Shown piece after piece: positions 23,961 through 33,556 of a DNA stretch of 64,000 nucleotides. The position numbers and the translations under genes were made by a program. Position 1 is the stretch's first letter. Each line of letters starts with the position of its first letter. Where the stretch lies: positions 30,001 through 94,000 of the forward strand of contig JAKOGI010000433.1 of NCBI GenBank assembly GCA_029747015.1. Reading direction: 5' to 3'. The notes under the pieces were generated by a model. The model did no database searches and was not told where the DNA came from. It worked only from the letters and a program-made list of their open reading frames with translations. This DNA comes from Carnegiea gigantea (Eukaryota; Streptophyta; Magnoliopsida; Caryophyllales; Cactaceae).

Positions 23961-25778
23961 AAGAGGCTTAGCCAAATGTTTTCTAGTATATATTCTTGTT
24001 CAATTTGAGAATGTTCACTTGACTAGATTTCAAATCTTTATTTTACAAATTCAAATCTTTGGCTAACTTTGTTTCCCTTTCCCCAAGAAATTTTTTGCTT
24101 AACATGCCTTAACTGCATGGATTTTCGCCTTCTCTCCTCCCCTTTTAAATAATGATGGATGGTACTTCTTTTGAAAATTTCTTGATTGGGGGTTGCATCT
24201 TTTGGGGGGTTTTCCTCCAATCTAATTACGCATTTTGCCATAACTTTTTCTATAAATTTAGATTTTGAGAATCTAATATATGACTACTTCTCGTCTTATC
24301 TTCTTTCAAGCTTTACAAAGTCTTTCGCAAGCTCATTCATGTCCTTCTTAAATCGTTTCTTAGATCAATGGCTAACAACAATAGAGATTGGAGATCCACT
24401 TGGACTCCCCAAGGGATGGTTTCCATTCCTTCTAATCTTTATAAGAGGATGTTAACCAACCTTGCCACTTGGGAAAACATAGAGGAGGTTTATAGTGAGG
24501 AATTGAGGAGAGTTAATATAATCCTTTTTAGATTGACATCCTCAACAACATAAGCCTCTTTAGCTTTGCTAGAGAGGATAACTTTTACGACCATTGAAGG
24601 GCCAGCACTATGGGTGGCCGATCCCACTTTAGGGCTTAGTGCACCCAAGTGATATAGGACATTTCTCCCCCATCCCTTCCTCTCTTCCGTTGAAGGGGAG
24701 ATTTTGATGATATAGTAGGACATCCTGGCATGTGTCCCTTTATAACTACTGATAAAAGGGCTAGGGGTCCATTTGAGATGAATTGCCCTTGCATCTATGA
24801 GAGTCCCCTATGATCTTTTAGGGCTTAGTCGACATTCTATCTCCTCCCACTAGGTATCGTTCTCCTCCTTCTTATCCATACCCACTTACCCCTGCTTCTC
24901 TCCTAAGAGCTACTTTTCAAGGGTTGTTATTACTCAAAATGATACAAAGACCTCTCAAGGTCCCTCCTAGATAAGACTTCAGTCAGATGATAGTGGATGG
25001 GATGAGCCTCATTGGCCTCATCCAGCTCTATATGGCAATTTTTACCCTTAGTAGCCATTTAGAGAAGGATCTAACATGGCTGATGGCCATTGCTAGTGAA
25101 GGCAATGAGATGATTCTCACCCCCATTCAACATAAGTCTCACTATTAACTCCCTGTTAGATGAAGGCATTCACTCTTTATCTAACTCCACCTTTAACTAC
25201 TCTAGCCCTAAGGGAATTGTTCCATCCAGGGATGAGAAGCTGGAAAAGGTTGAAGAGAGAATCACAAGGCTTAGGCTGGAGGAGGAAGGAGGAGAATAAA
25301 GGAGGAAGAAAACCGGAGGATGGCAGAAAGAATCTCGACCTAACTCTAGAGGGAATGAGAAGATATAGAAAAAGAATTGAGGTTGTTCCACCCATAATTG
25401 GTGTTGGACCAAGGACATATTTCTCCATGGCAGAGTGATTCCTAGCATAGCACCCCTTGTTAGGTTAAGTCCTTCTCAGGCCTTTGAGACAATCTAAGTA
25501 CTAGAGGCTCTATGGCCACCGGGGACTTGATCTTCTTCTTTTTCTTCTCTTTTGTATTCTTTTTCTCATCCTCATGTACTTTTTACTTACTCTATCTATA
25601 ATGCAGATCACTCCTAGGTAATGTAAATGTAATGAAGCTATTGAATCTTATAAAGAATCCTCTTGCTTTCCCACTTTTTATGTGTTTAATGCCGGATTTT
25701 ACTTTATTATTTCTAGCACTTTTCCATTTTTTTCCCCTAATCTTCAATTAAACAAATGGTAATTACTTAGAGTTTCTC
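23961..25778 (+). mobile_element. LTR-retrotransposon internal remnant (left of solo LTR)
   Basis: Downstream of the LTR-like block is an open stretch at about 24369-24520 beginning MANNNRDWRSTWTPQGM, then broken Pro-rich sequence and an Arg/Glu/Lys-rich coiled-coil-like segment near 25240-25400. The layout (LTR, leader, short N-terminus, charged segment) resembles 58830-60800. No protease or polymerase motif is seen. The element is interrupted at 25779 by a solo LTR and appears to resume at 28631. Confidence 0.45.
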
Positions 25779-28630
25779 TGTAAAACCCCAGAAATTCATA
25801 TTTGACATGGACCGACCTAGGATCCTCCTTGAGTTAATCCAAGTCAATGCGGGAACTATTTATTTTCTTTTTCGCTAAAAGTTTGGATTTAAACTTTTTA
25901 AAATATATATATATAAATATTTTTTTGGGGGTTCTTCTCTATGAAGCCATGCAAACCCTACACCCCTCTCCCTCCTCCCCTTACTCGGCCCGATCGAGTT
26001 ACTCCCCCATTAAACCCTAAAACCCTAATACCCTAGAATCCACACTCTTTCTCTTCCTCTCCTCACTCTCCCTCTTCCGCTCCCAAACCGCCCCCTCTCT
26101 CTCTACGCGTGCTCTTTCTCTCTCTCCCTCTCCCTCGCTGCCTCCCTCACACCACCGTGCACCGACGCCGCCCCCCGATAACTCTGTACTGCCGCTCCTC
26201 CTCCTCCTTCTCTCTATTGTGGTGAGTACTTGCATACCATGCACACCCATGCAAGACTCTAGCACCAAACATCTAAGATTGAGGTTTTCTTTATTTTTCC
26301 TTGTAAATTTTGATTTCAAAGATTTAAATCACTAATTTTGTGATGGGTTTATAAATTTCAGATTTGAATCCCATGCGTGAGGATGTTCCTAAACACTCCT
26401 TTTGAGGAATTGCATCAAGGTGAGTGCGTAACGATTTTCTTGCATTCTTGATACCAAATTTTAGACTTTCCTTGAGTTGGATGACTTGGGGAGGGGAAGG
26501 TTGTTAGATTTCATGTTGGGGTGTTATGAAAATTAGCATCATGGGTGTTAAGGCAAAAGGATCGGATCTTGGGTTCGGATTAGGGATGAACACGCCACTG
26601 ATTAGAGTCAGAAAATTGATGTGTCTTTAAAAATTTATTTCTGCTGATATACTGATCTAAAAATTTTGAAAATTTGAGGGTAGATGGGCCTAGATGTCCC
26701 CTGCACTATACCTTTTGAATCGAGGGATTTTGACTTGTATTGAATGAGTTATGGTCCGTTTACTGAAGACTATCCAAACTAGGCCAGTCAGGGATAGTCT
26801 TTGCGTTTTAGGATTTTCAGCCTAGTAACGGTTAGAGTTTGCAAAATCACTAATCATAAAGGTTATAGTAGACAAATTGATCTTTCAATAATGGATAAGA
26901 AGTCGAATTTTTGACATCAGGAGTTAAAGTTATGGTGTTAGAAATTCGAATTGGAAAAGAGGGGCAGAACCTATTGGGTTGGGAGGGGGCTACACTTACA
27001 TTGGTTTTGGATATTCGACCAGGACTGGTCAGTTTGCCAAAAAATGGGAAATTTTTAGGGTAGATGCGTTAGGATGGACTACATAATCTACTTTTTTAAT
27101 CGAATGAATTGAAGTAGTGTAGGCCAAGTTATGTTTAAATTACCGCAAACTGACTAGACCGAGACAGTCAGTGACACCATAAAAAGAAACAAGAAAACAG
27201 CCTAAGTTGGGTTAGAATCTGGCAAAACCCTAAACATGATAAGTGCAGAGAACGGGCTAAAATTTCTATATTAGGCAAGAAACTGGGATTTGTATGCTGG
27301 GAGCAGAAGTTATGGGTTCTGAAAGTCTAACTTGGATTCTGGTCGAATTTGGATCCGGGATTAGGTTTCAGTTAGGAGCCCTAAAACATGAGTAAAATTC
27401 TAAGAAAAAAATTTGGTAGTAAGGCAGGGGCTGGGGATGTAATCTATTCGATTTTGGACTGAGTGTGGGCTATGTTTTGGCCCAAGTGCGGAGCAGTAGG
27501 TTCAAAATAGTAACTGAGCTGGTAACTTTGTACGGTATCCAGGTAATAATCATACCCTAACCCTTCCTCGAGTTGTTTAAAAATCGCGTGTGCATTGAAC
27601 ATGGTAAGAACCGATTTTGGTTATGCTGTTTAGATGGAATGAAAGCATGAGTCAACTGAATGTGACTGTGTAGTAGAATCTGTATGATGTGCTATGTTGT
27701 GAATTTGAGACTGGGTAATGTTATGTGGGAGCTTTAGAGATTATTCGTTGTGATGATGTCCTAGGGGAAGTGGGTTGGAACTGAATGAATATTGCATGTT
27801 AAATCAACCTCTAATATAGAGAAGTGTAACAGTAATTGTAAAGGCTGAGTTGGGTGAAACTTGAACTAATTGTGTTGGCTGAAGGCCATTAGCCTTCTCC
27901 GGGAAACTAGTGCATGCATGTGAGCGGCCACGTGCCATATTGGGACATGGGCCAGGTTAGCGGTAACCATCCCTGCTGACGGTAGGTCAGGAGGTTTAAC
28001 GGTAACCGCTAGAGCAAGCAATAGACTAGGATAGAGCTAAACGGTTGCATTGAACCCAAGCGTAGGCCATGAGACCCGGTGAAGTCGCTCACCTTTAAAT
28101 CTGACGGTTGTGGTTAGATCATGGATTATAAATGTGCATCACTGTAATCTTGTAAGCATGGACGGTTACATGAATGGGACACGTGCCCTTAAGGCCTTAT
28201 TGTTCCCCTACCCCTCTTAAAATGTTTTCAAAATGAATTTGTGTGTGTAGTTGACTATTAGGGGTGATTGTTTTCTAAGTTTTATCTCACTTTTATAAAA
28301 TATTTTGTTTTCAGGTGACCTAGTTATACATGGGACTGGGGGATTGAAAGTAGAGCAAGGCCCTGACGCCTAAACCGAAGAAGATGAAAGCTTAATTGTT
28401 TTAAGCAAAGATAGACATGAACAATTGTTTAATTTAGTAGTTGACAGCAATATTTGCACTCTTTCGAGTTTGAAGTATTATTAAGGAACATTTGTATTAA
28501 TTGTTATTCGATATCCAGCCTGGTATTTGCAAGAAGAAAATACGGTGGTAACATCCCATTTTAGGTTCTGCAGCCACATAGGATAAGGGTTAGTAATAAA
28601 GAAATGAATTTTGAAACTTGAGGTGTTACA
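25779..28630 (+). mobile_element. Solo LTR, 2852 bp
   Basis: The block opens TGTAAAACCCCAG and closes GAGGTGTTACA, the TG...CA ends common to large plant gypsy LTRs. Flanks TTCTC (25774-25778) and TTCAC (28631-28635) match at 4 of 5 bases. Inside are a TATA-like AT run (about 25900), a CT-rich leader with telo-box-like AAACCCTAA words (26010-26035) and a GTGAGTACTTG donor-like site (26221). No ORF of substance is present and no second LTR was found, hence solo. The lineage is not assigned. Confidence 0.65.
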
Positions 28631-29900
28631 TTCACCTTGTAAATAGGGATTTCCATAGATTTTGGTGTCTAAAAGACAACACACTCCATAGCATTACATG
28701 AGAATTCTAGTGTTTCTTCTTTCCACCTTCAATTTTTGTATGAAATGGCTTTACTCTAACCCACTTATGCCCATAATCTGATAAGGCCTTTGCCCCTTTC
28801 CCCATTAGGGAGTTTTTTCATTTTTGCCCCTAATTATACATGGGTCGAAATGTTTGTTAATGTCAAATCTGCATCTAAAATTAGAACTCTAGAAGTTGGT
28901 TTTTGGGTTCTTCTCATTAAGAATTTTGTCAAGTTTAGGGTGTTCAATAGAGAAGCGGGTTTTCATATTCTTCTTGGCATTAAATCCTACGATTGGGAGG
29001 AGATTTTCCTTAAATAACTTTTCTTCCTATACCCATCCACCTTCTCATAAAGTTCAAAAACCTCTTAGCCATCTGCCATGTGTATGCCCCTTTGTTGGCA
29101 TCCCTAATAAGATAAGTTTCTATTTAAGGGCCCTTGGTAGGAGGTACCCTTATGGCTAGGCACCAAGTGTCCTTATCCTTAGAAGTCCAACAGCTGGTCC
29201 TAAAGAGAATGAAGTCTTAGATCTAGCCAACCTTTGAGAGAATTATCCTTTCCCTTCTATCTAAGCATGTAGAGGTGGCAGGGCTTTTTCACCATTTGTA
29301 TAGGTACCTACTATCCCTTAGCTGGGTCTCATTCGCTCTATGTTTATTGGGAGGACAATTGTGGTAAGGCTAGCTTGCCCTTTGCAGGAAGAGATTGAAG
29401 CACTCCATGAGTGCGCTTTTCTACACAAGTCTCTCCAACCTCTTTTCTCGTCTCTTGCTTAAGTACTTTTTTGGGAGACTGAGACAAGTAAAAGAAAGTC
29501 AGGACTGACTGATGGGTGCTTCCTCAAAAGACAGAGGTTAAGACTTAAGACCTCATCTATCAAGGGTTCAAGTGGGTTAGCACTACAAGAATCATCTGAG
29601 GAGGACATATAGGCTTTAGATGCTAAAAGACATAACACCACCCTTTCATATAAGAGGAAAACTATAGTAGAATTATAATTTTCTAGTGATGCTGATTTAG
29701 ACTAGTATCCCTAAAACTATGATCCTGTATTTTCATTATAATCTTGCAATGTGGACTACACCCTTGCCTGGGATGTATCATACTGGTTGTACTTGTGTGT
29801 TTTGCACAAATTAATGGATTAGAAATATTTAGGAACTCATTGTGAAATTTCAACGAAAATTTCATATTTAATGTTGTATCTAGTTTTCTTTACTCAATTA
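28631..29900 (+). mobile_element. Retrotransposon internal remnant (right of solo LTR)
   Basis: An open segment at 28790-29017 (motifs SPLGSFFIFAPNYTW and FHILLGIKSYDWEEIF) and scattered pieces to about 29700 resemble the N-terminal ORF of plant gypsy-type elements annotated as putative plant transposon protein. The match is by general pattern only. It reads + and abuts a - strand gypsy fragment at about 30180, so two elements meet here. Confidence 0.35.
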
Positions 29901-30179
29901 CGAATTTTCCCCTTTATTGTCCCCTGACTTTATTTTTCTAACTCATTTTAAAACTAGTTAGGATTACAAAGTCACTTGAGTGGTCAATTAGAATTTTGCC
30001 CATTTTTGACTTCTCTCACTCTTTGGAAAGAGTGAGAGCTAACAGCACTTGAGTTTAAACCCAAGTTGTAAGCTCTCGTTCCTATCTTCTACATTTCATC
30101 AAACTTTCACCATCATTTTCTCAAATTTCTTTTGAAATTGAAAAAATTCACTGCTGCATTCTTTAAGAAGATATCTGAC

Positions 30180-31716
30180 AATGTCCTGAATCATGTCAGG
30201 GTGTTCTAGCGACATCTAATTTGACATAAAAGATCCCATTGTGGTTTTGGGTGTACAGTCAAAGAACTCTGGTCCATTTGCATTTATGATTGTCTATAAT
30301 ATTGGGTTAAAGACTTCAAGAGAAAAGAGGATGTCATGAAGTGTCTTGACATGGACGTATATCACTTTGATATTTGCCTATCATAACCCAACAATTGTTT
30401 GAGAATCTTCACAAAGCCATCACCTGTTAAATATTGCACCTTTAGGTTGTAGGTAGATATCATTACTCTATGAGAGTTTAAAGTAGCCTTCCCACTATCA
30501 TGTTGTCGGCAAAAGGCATAGTATAATCTATCATTACTTAGTAGGTTTTTCCACTACGGCACCACCTTGGTACGTTACTTTATCATTTCCTTAGGGTATG
30601 TACGTAGTATGTCCTATAAAGCCCGTGATGGGTTATAGTGCTAGAGATATATCTTTATCCTATAAATAAAGCTTGACAAAATGATCATAGAACATGATAT
30701 TTATGGAGCTTCTAGTGCCTATCAATACCCAGCTGATCTTAGTTTGCTACTATCAACTTAATGACCAGATTTATGGGGTTGACAGTTACTTAATTTACTT
30801 TTGTGGTTTTCTGATTCAAACTTCTTAAATGACTCTTAAAGGCCTTGTTTGATAATCCTGCTAGACGTGGTCTCCTAGAGATTACATATATTTTGCCTTT
30901 AAGGGGTGCAACCTAAAATCATTTTTTCTGGACTCATTTTATATGGATGGTTAATTTATCTAATTTTCCTTCTTGTCTAGATCATTGAGTGCTCTACCCT
31001 AACCCTAATAGTATTTTGTATCATGCCTATAACCCTTGCAAAATGCATACCATTTATCCTTATTCTTATTCTTAAGCCTTTGCTTGATAGTTTTAGGGCC
31101 ATCCATGGGTATTTGACACTCGATTTCAATTAAGATCCCACTCTTATAGACATTAAAGAGAGGTTCTATCTTAAAGGCATTTTCTTTCTTCTCTTTGTGA
31201 TTTTGTTTTATTGACCTTTTTTCATCCCTCTCAGTGCCTCCTTGGGAGCTCTTATTCCCTTCATGATGGCCTCTAGCTGAGAATACCTTTTAGCCATCTT
31301 CAAAGCATGTCCTAGGGAAGCATGTAGTTTAATGATGAAGTTTTCACACAGACATCTATCCCTAACACCATTGGTGAAAGATGGTAAGGCCATATCTGGG
31401 TTAAAGTCTTTCACGAAGAGTCCTTCATGAATGAATCTCCCCACATAATCAGCTAACAATTCGTAGTCTTTCTGTGCCAACTTCATTAGTTATGTAGGTA
31501 ACCTTGGGGTGTTCTTCTGCATCCAATGAAATTGGTTCTAAAACTAGTGGAGAGATCCTTCTAATACCTAACAGATCCTAGGGATGGCACGTTGAACCAT
31601 ACTTGTGTTGTTCCCATACAGATAGCAGGGAAGTATCTGCACATCCTTACCTCTAAAGGAGATGGTTGCCCACAGATTTGAGTTACATTAGCATCAAGAT
31701 GCTCTTGATTGTCTGT
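30180..31716 (-). pseudogene. Ty3/gypsy gag and protease remnant
   Basis: From right to left on the - strand: NQEHLDANVTQICG and MCRYFPAICMGTTQVWF (about 31716-31600), then MKLAQKDYELLADYVGRFIH and KDFNPDMALPSFTNGVRD (31486-31208), which form the retrotransposon gag domain. Protease-region pieces follow at about 30760-30330: INIMFYDHFVKL, PITGFIGHTTYV, and ISTYNLKVQYLTGDGFVKI. A linker toward reverse transcriptase follows (DMIQDIVRYLLKNAAV, about 30190). Many stops are present. Gag ends abruptly at 31716/31717, where TGTAACACCC begins on the + strand. An N-terminal gag piece of a related element is at about 43430-42900. Confidence 0.75.
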
Positions 31717-32081
31717 ATGTAACACCCTATCAACTAATCCTTATTTAATCGTCTTGATTATTTTAGTTTTACATTAATCATATGATTATAATATCAGTCA
31801 GGGCAGTGAGCTACTCATAAATTTAATCATTACGGAATACATGCTTCAATTATATAATTCATTTAATTATGAATTTACAAAAATGCATCAAAGCACACAT
31901 AAATATGAGAATTTGCATATTTATGCACAAATCTACGTATGCACTTAAATAAAATAGATTTTTAATCTAAAAATTTAATTAATTTGCTTAACAGCTGAGA
32001 AAGAAGAACAATTAACAAATAATACACTTAAAATGAAAAGCAAATGAAATTTAGCCAATAATCATGTGGTTAAAAGTTTGT
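31717..32081. other. AT-rich sequence inserted into gypsy gag
   Basis: It begins TGTAACACCCTATCAAC exactly where the gag reading stops, which suggests the start of another LTR element. No matching end was found. The last five bases TTTGT (32077-32081) form the left target duplication of the TRIM array. Confidence 0.4.
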
Positions 32082-33551
32082 TGTAACAGCCCACGACCAC
32101 CCGCCATCGAGGTATTGTCCGCTTTGGGCAGGCGGGACGCTACCACCATCCCTACCCTCACGGTTTTGTCCCCTTGGGGCAGGCGGGACGCTACCACCAC
32201 CCCTGCCCTCAAAAGGCGCCTTGATGGGTTGAGGTATCCTCACGCTTATAAGGCGTGGTTCGTTCTCCTCAACTCCCGATGTGGGATACCTTCATCCACC
32301 CCCCCTCTCAGGGGCCCAACGTCCTCGCTGGCACATCGGGTCGGGTCTATGGCTCTGATACCATTGTAACAGCCCACGACCACCCGCCATCGAGGTATTG
32401 TCCGCTTTGGGCAGGCGGGACGCTACCACCATCCCTGCCCTCACGGTTTTGTCCTCTTAGGGAAGGCGGGACGCTACCACCATCCCTGCCCTCAAAAGGC
32501 GCCTCGATGGGTTGAGGTATCCCCACGCTTATAAGGCGTGGTTCGTTCTCCTCAACTCCCGATGTGGGATACCTTCATCGATGGGGATACCTCAACCCAT
32601 CGAGGCGCCTTTTGAGGGCAGGGATGGTGGTAGCGTCCCGCCTGCCCCAAGAGGACAAAACCGTGAGGGCAGGGATGGTGGTAGCGTCTCGCCTGCGAAA
32701 AGCGGACAATACCTCGATGGCGGGTGGTCGTGGGCTGTTATAATGGTATCAGAGCCATGGACCCGACCCGATGTGCCAGCGAGGACGCTGGGCCCCTGAG
32801 AGGGGGTGGATGAAGGTATCCCACATCGGGAGTTGAGGAGAACGAATCACGCCTTATAAGCGTGGGGAAACCTCAATCCATCGAGGCGCCTTTTGAGGGC
32901 AGGGATGGTGATAGCGTCCCGCCTGCCCTAAAAGGACAAAACCGTGAGGGCAGGGATGGTGGTAGCGTCCCGCCTGCCCAAAGCGGACAATACCTCGATG
33001 GCGGGTGGCCGTGGGTTGTTACAGTGGTATCAGAGCCATGGACCCGACCCGATGTGCCAGCGAGGACGCTGGGCCCCTGAGAGGAGGGGTGGATGAAGGT
33101 ATCCCACATCGGGAGTTGAGGAGAACGAACCACGCCTTATAAGCGTAGGGAAACCTCAACCCACCGAGGCGCCTTTTGAGGGCAGGGATGGTGGTAGCGT
33201 CCCGCTTGCCCTAAGAGGAAAAAACCGTGAGGGCAGGGATGGTGGTAGCGTCCCGCCTGCCCAAAGCGGACAATACCTCGATAGCGGGTGGTCGTGGGCT
33301 GTTACAATGGTATCAGAGCCATGGACCCGACCCGATGTGCCAGCGAGGACGCTGAGCCCCTGAGAGGGGGGTGGATGAAGGTATCCCACATCGGGAGTTG
33401 AGGAGAACGAACCACGCCTTATAAGCGTGGGGAAACCTCAACCCATCGAGGCGCTTTTTGAGGACAAAACCGTGAGGGCAGGGATGGTGGTAGCGTCCCG
33501 CCTGCCCAAAGCGGACAATACCTCGATGGCGGGTGGTCGTGGGCTGTTACA
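32082..33551. mobile_element. Inverted multimeric TRIM array (6 LTRs, 4 internal domains)
   Basis: LTRs are A 32082-32294 and B 32365-32577 (- strand), then C 32580-32742 (5'-truncated), D 32811-33023, E 33094-33306 and F 33376-33551 (+). A, B, D and E are each 213 bp. Internal domains are 32295-32364, 32743-32810, 33024-33093 and 33307-33375, only 68-70 bp. Each starts with TGGTATCAGAGCC (initiator-Met tRNA primer site) just after an LTR end GTTACA (GTTATA after LTR C) and finishes with a purine tract GAGAGGGGGTGGA just before the LTR start TGAAGG. The array is flanked by TTTGT on both sides (32077-32081 and 33552-33556). Both outer ends are the GTTACA (U5) end. LTRs carry a TATA motif in CCACGCCTTATAAGCGTGG and an internal 51-bp tandem duplication. 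No coding capacity. Confidence 0.95.
32464..32643. repeat. Palindrome core of TRIM array (62-bp perfect arms)
   Basis: Left arm 32464-32525 is the exact reverse complement of right arm 32582-32643, with a 56-bp spacer. Imperfect pairing continues outward for the rest of LTR B/C, the internal domains and LTR A/D, about 430 bp per side. The variant GGGGATACC in LTR C is shared with A and B, while D, E and F have GGGGAAACC. Confidence 0.92.
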
Positions 33552-33556
33552 TTTGT

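Noticed and set aside
25160..25448. Overlapping + and - open frames of 83-92 codons
   Set aside because: Purine-biased sequence gives open frames on both strands; the + reading fits a retroelement charged segment, the - readings are shadows.
26010..26035. Interstitial telomere repeats
   Set aside because: Only three imperfect AAACCCTAA words, typical of telo-box promoter motifs, not a telomeric array.
26017..26319. 100-codon Arg/Glu-rich - strand open frame
   Set aside because: It is the complement of the CT-rich leader inside the solo LTR; no domain and strong composition bias.
32064..33389. Several 70-100-codon open frames across the TRIM array
   Set aside because: They arise from GC-rich repeated LTR sequence, occur on both strands in each repeat unit, and lack any protein-family motif.
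32082..33551. CRISPR-like regular repeats
   Set aside because: Units are 213-bp LTRs alternating with near-identical 70-bp internal domains that carry a tRNA primer site and purine tract; spacers are not unique and the DNA is eukaryotic.
32082..33551. Retrozyme (LTR with hammerhead ribozyme)
   Set aside because: The LTR size and structure would fit, but no CTGATGA core with a paired GAAA segment is present in either TRIM family here.
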